The notes under the pieces were generated by a model, which made no database searches, was not told the DNA's origin, and saw only the letters and a program-made list of their open reading frames with translations. The position numbers and the translations under genes were made by a program. A stretch of 10,062 nucleotides of DNA from the NCBI GenBank assembly GCA_903932545.1, contig CAIZGT010000753.1:1-10062 (forward strand), in the 5' to 3' direction. Position 1 is the stretch's first letter. Each line of letters opens with the position of its first letter. Source of the DNA: an uncultured Rhodospirillales bacterium. Lineage in GTDB: Bacteria > Pseudomonadota > Alphaproteobacteria > Acetobacterales > Acetobacteraceae. Of this stretch, positions 1 through 6,770 are shown in pieces.

Positions 1-313
1 CCTCCAGCGAGGCCGTGCCGTGCAGAATCACAATCCCTGCCAGATCTGGCGTTGCCGCCACAGTCTCGTCCAACAGCAACAGCAGCGCACGCCAATCTGC
101 AAAAGTGATGTTTGGGCTAGGGATGGCACGAAACCGAACCGGAATGACGTCAGCAAGCCCCAACACATCGGGAAAGCGCTGCAACAACTCGTCTGCATGC
201 AAAATCGTGTCGTTGGCGCCATAGTCGAGAATATCGAACGCGGTTTTGCCGATTGAACAGATGGTGCCGCCGGTGCCAATAACGGCCACTTTGGGCAGTG
301 TGGATGCAGTCAT
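1..313 (-). CDS. Asparaginase-family amidohydrolase, N-terminal part (runs off the window)
   Basis: This is the first 104 residues of an asparaginase/glutaminase-family (COG0252) protein; the rest lies beyond position 1. I translated it from the ATG at 313. Residues 13-18 read GTGGTI, the first family signature, giving the nucleophile Thr17. Residues 98-104 read HGTASLE, matching the second signature (HGTDTxEE in L-asparaginases), so Thr100 corresponds to the second catalytic Thr. The next residue, Asp in L-asparaginase (Asp90 of E. coli AnsB, which contacts the substrate amino group), is Ala101 here. No signal peptide is visible, so it is probably cytoplasmic. It starts 2 nt after the amidase stop (TGACCATG) with AAAGG upstream, so it is the third gene of an operon. 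Seen: the signatures and the Asp-to-Ala change. Inferred: it hydrolyses an amide other than asparagine, perhaps a downstream intermediate of the pathway. Confidence 0.88.
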   Translation of the reverse strand, partial: MTASTLPKVAVIGTGGTICSIGKTAFDILDYGANDTILHADELLQRFPDVLGLADVIPVRFRAIPSPNITFADWRALLLLLDETVAATPDLAGIVILHGTASLE

Positions 314-315
314 GG

Positions 316-1737
316 TCAAGCCTTTGCCATTTTGGGAATTTTTGTGTGCCAGTCGGTCTCGTGCTGATAGGCGTCTGCCACCTTCAGCACCTTCGCCTCG
401 CCAAAAGGACGGCCTGCGATCTGCAGGCCAATCGGCAGCCCGCTTGGGTCGAAGCCGCAATTGATGCTGGCGGTGGGCAGGCCCAGATAATTGAAAGGGC
501 GGGTGTTGATCGAAATGCCCATCGCTTTCTCCACTGCATCCGTCTGACCACTATCGGCATTGGTTGCAGCTAATGTGGGAAGACAGCAACGAATGGTCGG
601 CGACACGATCACGTCCACGAGGGTGAACATGTCCGCGCAGAACGCCTTCAAGATCGGGCCGCGTCGGCTCTGCGCCTCAAGGTAATAGGTGGCCGGAACC
701 GCAAGGCTGGCGAACAGCCGAGAGTTGATGTGCGCCGCGTAATCCTGCGGACGCTCCCGCATCCATTGCGCATGGATGGTGCCAGCCTCCGCGCGTGAGA
801 TAACACTGACATAAGCCGCAATCGCATCCATATAGGGAACGGTGATGCTGACGAGCTGTGCCCCGCGCGCCTGCAACGCCTTGACGGCTTCAGAAAACGC
901 CAACAGCACTGGGCCATCGCAGCCCTCGGTAAAATAATTGGTGGGAACACCCACGCGCAGCCCCCTTAGATCACCGTTCAGCCCCGCCTCATAATCGGGA
1001 ACTGGCATCGCAGCGGAAGTGGGATCGCGCGGATCATGACCAGCAATCGCTGTCAGCATGCGCGCGCAGTCTCGTGCCGTGCGCGCCAACGGCCCCACAT
1101 TATCAGCCGAGAAGGCCAACGGCATCACGCCATAGCGTGAGACGCGGGTTTGGGTCGGCTTGATTCCACTCACGCCGTTCGCTGCGGCTGGCAGCCGGAT
1201 CGAGCCGCCAGTGTCTGAGCCCAACGCTGCATAGGTGTAACGCGCCGCAACTGCGGCCCCCGAACCGCTGGAGGAGCCGCCGGTGATGTGATCAAGGCTC
1301 CATGGATTGCGGCAGTCGCCGTAATGCGCATTGTGGCCAGTCCCGTTCTGCGCGAATTCCGCCATGTTCAGGCCAGCGAACGCATAGGCCCCGGCTGCAC
1401 ACAGGCGCTCAATCACGGTTGCAGTGTAAGTCGGGCGGAAATCCTGCCGAATAGTCGAACCGCAGGACGATAGTCGCCCGGCCTGATAATACATATCCTT
1501 GTGCGCCAACGGCAGGCCATGCAGCGGGCCAGTCCCATCGCCGCGCGCTAGGGCGATATCTGCCGCACGCGCTGCCTCGGCAGCGTATTCGCGATCGATC
1601 CAGATCACGGCATTGATTGCAGCTTCCTGCGCATCAAGCTGAACAAGGCAGGCCTCCAACACTTCCAAAGCCGAAGCCTTACGCGTCCGGATCGCCGCCG
1701 CCGCCTCCGTCAGCGAGAGATTTGCCAGATCGGTCAT
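316..1737 (-). CDS. Amidase signature family hydrolase (AtzE/GatA-like)
   Basis: A 473-residue cytoplasmic amidase-signature enzyme, near full length for AtzE and GatA proteins. The Ser-cisSer-Lys machinery is complete: Lys80 in LPLAHKDMYY, Ser155 in the glycine/serine-rich GGSSSGSGAAVAA (153-165), and nucleophile Ser179 in GSDTGGSIRLPA (173-184). The 75- and 24-residue spacings match those I recall for GatA. The family hydrolyses C-N bonds in amides, carbamoyl groups and amidated amino acids. The start overlaps the stop of a small GatC/AtzG-like gene as ATGA, and the asparaginase-family gene follows 2 nt after its stop, so the three are likely co-translated. A housekeeping GatA role is unlikely, because gatB is absent and the small partner resembles AtzG in the atzG-atzE order. 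AtzE is a 1-carboxybiuret hydrolase. The substrate here is unknown, but a ureide- or amide-type intermediate is plausible from the neighbours. Confidence 0.93.
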   Translation of the reverse strand: MTDLANLSLTEAAAAIRTRKASALEVLEACLVQLDAQEAAINAVIWIDREYAAEAARAADIALARGDGTGPLHGLPLAHKDMYYQAGRLSSCGSTIRQDFRPTYTATVIERLCAAGAYAFAGLNMAEFAQNGTGHNAHYGDCRNPWSLDHITGGSSSGSGAAVAARYTYAALGSDTGGSIRLPAAANGVSGIKPTQTRVSRYGVMPLAFSADNVGPLARTARDCARMLTAIAGHDPRDPTSAAMPVPDYEAGLNGDLRGLRVGVPTNYFTEGCDGPVLLAFSEAVKALQARGAQLVSITVPYMDAIAAYVSVISRAEAGTIHAQWMRERPQDYAAHINSRLFASLAVPATYYLEAQSRRGPILKAFCADMFTLVDVIVSPTIRCCLPTLAATNADSGQTDAVEKAMGISINTRPFNYLGLPTASINCGFDPSGLPIGLQIAGRPFGEAKVLKVADAYQHETDWHTKIPKMAKA

Positions 1738-1949
1738 TCCCGCACCCCAATTGATGCGGCTTGCACCAACGCGGCCTCAAAGGTGGATGGTTCGTCCTCG
1801 AAGCGCAAGGACCCGCGCAAGGCCTCGAATTGGCCGATGATTTTCACAAGGTCGGACACCATGTGCAACGCAACATCATTCGGCGGCGCTACGCCGTGCC
1901 AGTCCGCGATCATCTCGACCGTTTTGGATGTGAAGTCGTCAGATGCCAT
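1734..1949 (-). CDS. Small AtzG/GatC-like amidase partner protein
   Basis: A 71-residue soluble, acidic protein that looks largely helical and has no signal peptide. Its layout resembles the DUF4089/AtzG group: an N-terminal helix, a central segment (about 27-48) and a tail with charged EDEP at 51-54. AtzG is the small GatC-like subunit that supports the amidase AtzE. The start is secured by GGAGG about 8 nt upstream of the ATG at 1949, and its TGA overlaps the amidase ATG (ATGA), so the two are translationally coupled in the atzG-atzE order. The assignment rests on size, position and loose sequence resemblance rather than a diagnostic motif, so the family call is moderate. That it is a real gene is well supported by the ribosome-binding site and the overlap. 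It is the first gene of the leftward operon, whose promoter must lie in the gap to its right. Confidence 0.8.
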   Translation of the reverse strand: MASDDFTSKTVEMIADWHGVAPPNDVALHMVSDLVKIIGQFEALRGSLRFEDEPSTFEAALVQAASIGVRE

Positions 1950-2076
1950 CTCAATGCCTCCGGTATGTGTTCATCCCTGGGGTTACGATGCCGATTCCAG
2001 GGCATTACCATGCTGCGGTCCACGCCTCACCGTGACGCAAAAATCAGACCGGCCGTCGCAGGATGGCGATATTTCA

Positions 2077-2247
2077 ATGGATGTTGGTCTTCCCGCCGCC
2101 ATCGCGGTGGTCATCGGGGCAAGCCGCAGGATCAAATGCGCCACCGCGCCTGAGGTCACGCTGCCAGAAGATGCACAGCGGCTGATCACCATCGCAGTGG
2201 ATGCACTGGAGCAGCCTTTTGCACTGGCGGGCGATAAGGCTTGCTGA
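2077..2247 (+). other. Doubtful 56-residue ORF or gene remnant
   Basis: A short frame from the ATG at 2077 to TGA, encoding 56 residues that start MDVGLPAAIAVVIGAS and continue with an acidic helical stretch. Its codons look more like the neighbouring genes (frequent G or C third positions) than random frames do. The frame stays open upstream to about 1783, where it runs antisense to the AtzG-like gene. The ribosome-binding site is weak (AGGATGG about 10 nt upstream). I recognise no family. It could be a small gene, the end of a decayed gene, or chance. Confidence 0.2.
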
Positions 2248-2331
2248 ATCTTCAAGCTGGGCGGATCGGCCAAAAAACTGCGTATTCTGGCGCGGCATTT
2301 GCTTAAAAAAATGATTGAATGTTGTGGTGAG

Positions 2332-2344
2332 TGATCAAAGGAGC
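2332..2344 (+). repeat. Leader element shared with the other binding-protein gene (copy 1), containing the ribosome-binding site
   Basis: The 13 bases TGATCAAAGGAGC lie exactly 5 nt before the ATG at 2350. The same 13 bases occur at the same 5-nt distance before the ATG of the polyamine-type binding protein (8056-8068, minus strand). AAAGGAG is the Shine-Dalgarno core and fixes both starts. The identical flanking TGATC and final C go beyond what ribosome binding needs. Confidence 0.85.
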
Positions 2345-2349
2345 TTCTA

Positions 2350-3927
2350 ATGCAACGACGTGGTTTTCTTGCAGCTGCCGCGGCAACACTGGCCATACCG
2401 CACATCTCGCGCGCCGCAGATCAAAAAATACTTCGTTTCATTCCACAGGTTGATCTGCCGCTTCTCGATCCTGTCACCACGAGCGCCTATATCACCCGCA
2501 ACCACGGTTTTGCCGTATTTGACACCCTGTTTGGCCAAGACAGCACATACGCGGCTCAACCGCAGATGGTCGAAGGCTTCGTCACGGAAGCTGACGGCAA
2601 AACTTGGCGGCTGACTTTGCGTGAAGGGCTTCGGTTCCACGATGACACGCCCGTTTTGGCACGCGATTGCGTTGCCAGCATCATTCGTTGGGGCAAGCGG
2701 GATGCTTTTGGCCAGGCGCTGATGGCGGCAACTGATACGGTGTTCGCCGCAGACGATAAAACCATCGTCTTTCAGCTTAAATGGGCTTTTCCTTCGCTGC
2801 CAGCAGCCCTTGGTAAAGTTTCCAGCAGCATGTGCCCGATGATGCCAGAGCGGTTGGCGCTAACCGACCCGTTCACGGCTATTAAGGAGGCGGTTGGCAG
2901 CGGTCCGTTCAAATATGTCGCCAGCGAACGCGTGCCGGGCGCACTCACAGTCTATAGCCGTTTTGAAGGATATGTTCCGCGCTCGGGTGGGGTTGCTGAT
3001 TGGACCGCAGGTCCAAAGATCGCTCATGTCGATCGGGTAGAGTGGAGGGTCATTCCTGATGCATCAACCGCTGCCGCAGCGCTGAAGACGGGGCAAGTTG
3101 ATTGGTGGCAGGAGCCTGCGCTGGATCTGATCTCATCCCTTCGCCGGGATCCGAATATCCGTCTGCTTGACCTTGATCCCACTGGCCTCCCCGCAATGAT
3201 GCGGTTCAACCATTTGCAGCCACCCTTCAACAACCCCGCTATCCGCCGTGCTTTGCTGGGTGCGGTTGATCAAGCGGCGTTTATGGAGGCAGTGGCCGGG
3301 GCTGAGCCGGGTCTTTGGAAGGCCGGAACCGGCTATTTCCCTTCCACTTCAACCATGGCCAGTACCGCAGGCATGGAAGCGCTCAAAGCCAAGCCAGATT
3401 ATGCCAAGGTTAAAGCAGACCTTGCGGCGGCGGGTTACAACGGCGAGCGAGTGGTGGTTATGGTCGCAACCGATTTGCCCGCCTTGGCAGCACTTGGCTT
3501 GGTGGGTGCCGACATGTTGAAGCAATGCGGCATGAACATTGATGTGCAGTCCACGGATTGGGGCAGCATTATCCAGCGTCGTGCCACCAAAGAGCCGGTG
3601 GAGAAAGGCGGTTGGAGTGTGTTTTTCACAAGCTTTTTCGGGCTCGATCAGTTCACGCCCGCCACACATCTGGGGCTGCGCGCCAATGGAGCGTCTGGTT
3701 GGTTCGGCTGGGCGGACAGTCCGAAACTGGAGTCACTTCGTAACGATTGGCTCCGTGCTCCGGACATCGCCACTCAGAAACAGATAGCAACGCAGATCCA
3801 ACTCCAGGCCTTTATGGACGTGCCATATTTACCGCTGGGTGAGTATTCGCAACCAACCGCCGTGCGCAAGGAAATTACCGGCCTCCTGAAGGGGCTTCCG
3901 ATGTTTTGGAACCTCCAGAAGGCCTAA
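2350..3927 (+). CDS. Tat-exported family-5 ABC substrate-binding protein (peptide/nickel type), orphan
   Basis: A 525-residue periplasmic solute-binding protein of the SBP_bac_5 family (DppA/OppA/NikA type), at the usual family length. The N-terminus MQRRGFLAAAAATLAIP is a twin-arginine signal (RRGFL), with likely cleavage after SRA at 20-22. The mature protein shows the family hallmark at about 83-101: GKTWRLTLREGLRFHDDTP. FDTLFG at 57-62 is also typical. AAAGGAG sits 7 nt before the ATG, which settles the start. The gene stands alone: it diverges from the amidase operon and converges on the polyamine-type ABC operon, and no family-5 permease or ATPase gene lies in the window. It may serve a transporter encoded elsewhere. 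Tat export implies folding in the cytoplasm before secretion. Family-5 proteins bind peptides, opines, nickel complexes and other small molecules, so the ligand cannot be named. Confidence 0.94.
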   Translation: MQRRGFLAAAAATLAIPHISRAADQKILRFIPQVDLPLLDPVTTSAYITRNHGFAVFDTLFGQDSTYAAQPQMVEGFVTEADGKTWRLTLREGLRFHDDTPVLARDCVASIIRWGKRDAFGQALMAATDTVFAADDKTIVFQLKWAFPSLPAALGKVSSSMCPMMPERLALTDPFTAIKEAVGSGPFKYVASERVPGALTVYSRFEGYVPRSGGVADWTAGPKIAHVDRVEWRVIPDASTAAAALKTGQVDWWQEPALDLISSLRRDPNIRLLDLDPTGLPAMMRFNHLQPPFNNPAIRRALLGAVDQAAFMEAVAGAEPGLWKAGTGYFPSTSTMASTAGMEALKAKPDYAKVKADLAAAGYNGERVVVMVATDLPALAALGLVGADMLKQCGMNIDVQSTDWGSIIQRRATKEPVEKGGWSVFFTSFFGLDQFTPATHLGLRANGASGWFGWADSPKLESLRNDWLRAPDIATQKQIATQIQLQAFMDVPYLPLGEYSQPTAVRKEITGLLKGLPMFWNLQKA

Positions 3928-3959
3928 GTCGTATCGTCTAGCCGGTTCGACCGATGCTT

Positions 3960-4009
3960 CCACTCCGGTTCACTGTGATCCGGAGTGGCCAGCGTGGGCT
4001 ATCACAGTG
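3960..4009. repeat. Two overlapping inverted repeats between convergent genes
   Basis: Hairpin I pairs CCACTCCGG (3960-3968) with CCGGAGTGG (3980-3988), a perfect 9-bp stem with an 11-nt loop. Hairpin II pairs CACTGTGAT (3971-3979), which is the loop of hairpin I, with ATCACAGTG (4001-4009), again 9 bp perfect. The two cannot form together. The element lies 33 bp after the binding-protein stop and 43 bp from the convergent ATPase-gene stop, so transcript-end or RNA-stabilising structures are likely. Neither stem is followed by a clear T-run on either strand, so a classical intrinsic terminator is not supported. Confidence 0.6.
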
Positions 4010-4051
4010 GTGCAAGCATTTGTTGCGTCATCCGGCATGGCAAAGCCTCAA

Positions 4052-5044
4052 TCAGCGCGGCTGGAATGTATCCGCCAACGTGTGCTCATCACCGCGTGAC
4101 CAAACCAGATGCCTATATGTGCCAGGCTCCACCGGGGCTGCAAAGAACACTTGATCAGGCAGGACCGCAAATGCGTCCAGTCCCCGCTCGGTTTTCAGCG
4201 CCACTCGCACGCTGGTGCCTTGATATTCAACTGCAATCACCTGCGCTGGCGTGCCGCCTTCATCGGCCAGCGAGCAGCGATCGGCGCGCACCGCCACTTC
4301 ACCTCGATCTGTGCTGAACAGATTATGACCGCCAATGAAGCGCGCCACGAAGCCACTGGCAGGGCGCTCGAACAATTCGCGCGGCGAGCCGGATTGGCGG
4401 ATATGCCCACCCTCCATCACCACCATCTGATCCGCCAGCGCCATGGCTTCGTCTTGGCTGTGGGTGACATGAATGAAGGTAATCGCGAGGTCGCGCTGTA
4501 GCCTCTTCAACTCCTCGCGCACTTTGATCCTCAGGAACGGGTCTAGCGCTGAAAGCGGCTCGTCGAGCAACAGCACTTTGGGTTCCACCACCAGCGCGCG
4601 CGCCAAGGCCACGCGCTGTTGCTGGCCGCCGGACAATTGGGCGGGCAGGCGTTCGGCGAAATCGGCCATCTGCACAAGGTCGAGAAACTCAAGCGCCCGT
4701 GCGCGACGAACCGTTTTGGCCACGCCGCGCACCTGCATGCTAAACGCCACGTTGTCGATACAGGTCAAATGCGGGAACAGCGCATAATTCTGAAACATCA
4801 TCGCCGTGCCGCGCTTGATAGACGGCAGATCGGTCACGTTCTGGCCAGCAATCAGCACGTCGCCCTCGCTGATCTCTTCATGCCCTGCGATCATCCGTAG
4901 AGTGCTGGTTTTGCCGCATCCCGAGGGGCCAAGCAGGCAACAATAGCTCGATTTGGGAATGCGCAACGAGATAGCATCTACGGCTATGCTGTCCTCATAG
5001 CGTTTGGTGACGCTAATCAACTCAACATCATAGCGTAAATCCAT
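4052..5044 (-). CDS. ABC importer ATP-binding protein (PotA-like)
   Basis: A 330-residue nucleotide-binding subunit that powers the importer encoded by the three upstream genes. All ABC motifs are intact: Walker A GPSGCGKTS (39-47), Q-loop Gln85 in MFQNYALFPHL, signature LSGGQQQR (137-144), Walker B LLLDEP (158-163) and switch His195. The C-terminal portion (about 240-330) is a TOBE-like domain as in PotA and other polyamine-, iron- or sulfate-type ATPases, which fits the full length. Its ATG overlaps the preceding permease stop by one base (TGATG), with AAGG and GAAGGA just upstream, so translation is coupled. It is the last gene of the four-gene ABC operon and converges on the family-5 binding-protein gene. 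The PotA-like type is clear, but the transported compound cannot be read from the ATPase. Confidence 0.96.
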   Translation of the reverse strand: MDLRYDVELISVTKRYEDSIAVDAISLRIPKSSYCCLLGPSGCGKTSTLRMIAGHEEISEGDVLIAGQNVTDLPSIKRGTAMMFQNYALFPHLTCIDNVAFSMQVRGVAKTVRRARALEFLDLVQMADFAERLPAQLSGGQQQRVALARALVVEPKVLLLDEPLSALDPFLRIKVREELKRLQRDLAITFIHVTHSQDEAMALADQMVVMEGGHIRQSGSPRELFERPASGFVARFIGGHNLFSTDRGEVAVRADRCSLADEGGTPAQVIAVEYQGTSVRVALKTERGLDAFAVLPDQVFFAAPVEPGTYRHLVWSRGDEHTLADTFQPR

Positions 5045-5874
5045 CAGCCTTGCGTCCTTCGCCGTTGCAGACGCAGCACAAGTGCGAGCATCGCTAGAAT
5101 GAGTGCGAACGAGACCACGGTGGTCACTGTGCCGATGGCAAACAGCTCCGGCGTGGAGTCACTGGAAATCAGCGCATAAATTTCCAGCGGCAGCGTGTTC
5201 TTGCTGCCAATAACCAGTGTTGTGCGCGCATATTCGTCATAAGACAGCGTGAACGCACCGACGGCCACACCCACAATACCGGGCAGCAAGATCGGCAGCG
5301 TGATCCACCGCAGCCGTTGGAATGGCGAAGCGCCGAGATCGGTCGCCGCCTCCTCGTAGCTGCGATTGAACCGCGCCACCACGGCGAACATGGTCAGCAG
5401 GCCGAATGGCAGAGTCCAGGTGAGTTGGGCGCCGAGGGCTGATGTGAAAAGTCCTTGTGGCAGATCGAGGAATTGAAACCCCAGCCCGATGCCGAAACCC
5501 ACCAACAAGCTCGGCATCACCAAGCTGGCAATCGCCAAGTAGAACAACACGGCAGCACCGGGGAACCTGCGGCGAAAGCCCAGGCCAGCAGCAACCGACA
5601 TCACCACAGTCAGAATGCAAACCAGCGACGAGAGCAGCATCGAGCGGCTGAACGAGCTTGGGATATCGGCCATCTGCTTGGGCTTCAGAATATCTAAGAA
5701 CCATTTGGTGGAGAAGCCGACCATAGGGAAGGTAACACCCCCGTCTGGCCCCTGAAACGATAGGATGTAGATGATGATCATCGGGCCATAGAGGAACAAC
5801 AGATAAAGCCCCATCAGGCTTGCGAGCAGGTAAAAAGTGGCGGGCCGCTTCTCGCGCACACGGGGGCGTCTCAC
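5044..5874 (-). CDS. ABC importer permease (PotC-like)
   Basis: A 276-residue inner-membrane permease of the polyamine-type (BPD_transp_1) family. Six hydrophobic segments can be seen: roughly 15-38, 78-98, 106-134, 149-167, 196-212 and 246-268. The EAA loop that docks onto the ATPase is at about 174-200 (EEAATDLGASPFQRLRWITL, ending LPILLPGI). The start is GTG at 5874, supported by AGGAG 8 nt upstream; it overlaps the preceding permease's TGA (GTGA). The basic N-terminus (MRRPRVREKR) faces the cytoplasm. Its stop overlaps the ATPase start by one base. As the second permease gene it would pair with the upstream permease to form the channel, the PotB/PotC arrangement. Substrate specificity is not readable from the sequence. 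Confidence 0.94.
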   Translation of the reverse strand: MRRPRVREKRPATFYLLASLMGLYLLFLYGPMIIIYILSFQGPDGGVTFPMVGFSTKWFLDILKPKQMADIPSSFSRSMLLSSLVCILTVVMSVAAGLGFRRRFPGAAVLFYLAIASLVMPSLLVGFGIGLGFQFLDLPQGLFTSALGAQLTWTLPFGLLTMFAVVARFNRSYEEAATDLGASPFQRLRWITLPILLPGIVGVAVGAFTLSYDEYARTTLVIGSKNTLPLEIYALISSDSTPELFAIGTVTTVVSFALILAMLALVLRLQRRRTQG

Positions 5875-6770
5875 CGCGCCAACTCCTGTCGCACATCAAC
5901 CACCCGCATAATCCCAGCCACCAGAATCCCGACGAAAATCACCAGCACCACGGCGCTGGCAGCGGCTGGAGGATATTGCATTGCCTGAATTTCGGTCGAA
6001 AGTGCGGAGACAATCGAGGCACTTTGCCCACCACTCATACGCTTCACCACGAAGTAATCGCCAATCACCTGCGTGAACACGAGGATCGACCCCAGAGCGA
6101 TACCAGTACGCGACAATGGGATGATGATGTGCCGCACAATCTGGAAGCGGCTTGCCCCGCAATCGCGCGCCGCCTCGATCAGATTTTTGTCGATCTTGGC
6201 CATCGAATTGGCAATCGGTGCCATCATCAACAGCGTGTAGAGATGGATATACGTCACCATCACCGAGAAATCCGAGAACAGCAGAAATTCCAACGGCCGG
6301 TCCGTGAGGTGCATCTTCATCAGGATCGTGTTGAACGCCCCGTTCCTGCCCAGAAACGGAATCCACGCGATGGTGCGGATAATGCCAGAAGTCCAAAATG
6401 GCACCGCGCAGGCCATAAACAGTATCATGCGGGTTTTGGCACTGCGAATATGGAACACCAAAAACAACGCGATATAGAAGCCAAGCACCAATGTGATCGC
6501 CCAAGCCATCACGGCAAAGCGCATTGTGCTCAGATAAATCCGCCACGTTGCTGGCGTGGTTAACAGATCGCGATAATTGTCTAAGATGAAGGCCGGATAG
6601 ATACCCACGCGGTCATAGTCGAAAAAGCTGACCACGAGAAATAACAGTGTCGGCAGTGCGAACAACAGCAACAGCACCGCAGCCATCGGGCCAACCTGCA
6701 TCCACGAGACCAGCCACGCCCGCCGCCTGCGGGCATGTGCCTTTTTCTCACCCAGCGTTGCAGTGATCAT
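5871..6770 (-). CDS. ABC importer permease (PotB-like)
   Basis: A 299-residue inner-membrane permease that partners the PotC-like permease downstream. I take the ATG at 6770 (MITATLGEKKAHARRRR), which overlaps the binding-protein stop as ATGA. The frame stays open to a GTG at 6833, but that start lies inside the binding-protein gene without a ribosome-binding site. A strongly basic cytoplasmic N-terminus (KKAHARRRR) precedes the first membrane segment (about 26-50). Further hydrophobic segments are at about 86-108, 114-138, 168-188, 223-242 and 272-292. The EAA loop is at about 199-220 (EAARDCGASRFQIVRHIIIP). The larger periplasmic region after the first helix (about 52-80, with SFFDYDRVGIYPAFILDNY) is usual for PotB-type subunits. 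Family membership is clear; the ligand is unknown. Confidence 0.93.
   Translation of the reverse strand: MITATLGEKKAHARRRRAWLVSWMQVGPMAAVLLLLFALPTLLFLVVSFFDYDRVGIYPAFILDNYRDLLTTPATWRIYLSTMRFAVMAWAITLVLGFYIALFLVFHIRSAKTRMILFMACAVPFWTSGIIRTIAWIPFLGRNGAFNTILMKMHLTDRPLEFLLFSDFSVMVTYIHLYTLLMMAPIANSMAKIDKNLIEAARDCGASRFQIVRHIIIPLSRTGIALGSILVFTQVIGDYFVVKRMSGGQSASIVSALSTEIQAMQYPPAAASAVVLVIFVGILVAGIMRVVDVRQELAR

Larger units (their letters stand above)
1950..2349. promoter_or_regulatory. 400-bp gap between divergent genes
   Basis: This gap separates the start of the leftward amidase operon from the rightward binding-protein gene, so it must hold promoters for both. I see no clear sigma70 promoter. An AT-rich patch at about 2297-2320 is the best place for the rightward one. 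The right end carries a strong ribosome-binding site, AAAGGAG at 2337-2343. The middle contains one short open frame (2077-2247), listed separately as doubtful. No palindrome like the pair at 8117-8202 was found here. Confidence 0.5.

Noticed and set aside
316..1737. GatA subunit of the tRNA amidotransferase
   Set aside because: The triad is shared by the whole amidase-signature family. There is no gatB, and the neighbours are catabolic genes with an AtzG-like partner.
1983..2405. A 140-residue minus-strand open frame across the divergent gap
   Set aside because: It overlaps the start and signal peptide of the family-5 binding protein on the other strand, has low-complexity Ala/Ser/Arg composition and no ribosome-binding site. 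It was not taken as a gene.
3960..3988. Rho-independent terminator for the family-5 binding-protein gene
   Set aside because: The stem is good, but no T-run follows on either strand, so only the inverted repeat is reported.
5820..6563. A 247-residue plus-strand open frame opposite the two permeases
   Set aside because: Its His/Gln/Arg-rich composition is the usual mirror of hydrophobic membrane-protein codons. No ribosome-binding site or recognisable domain.
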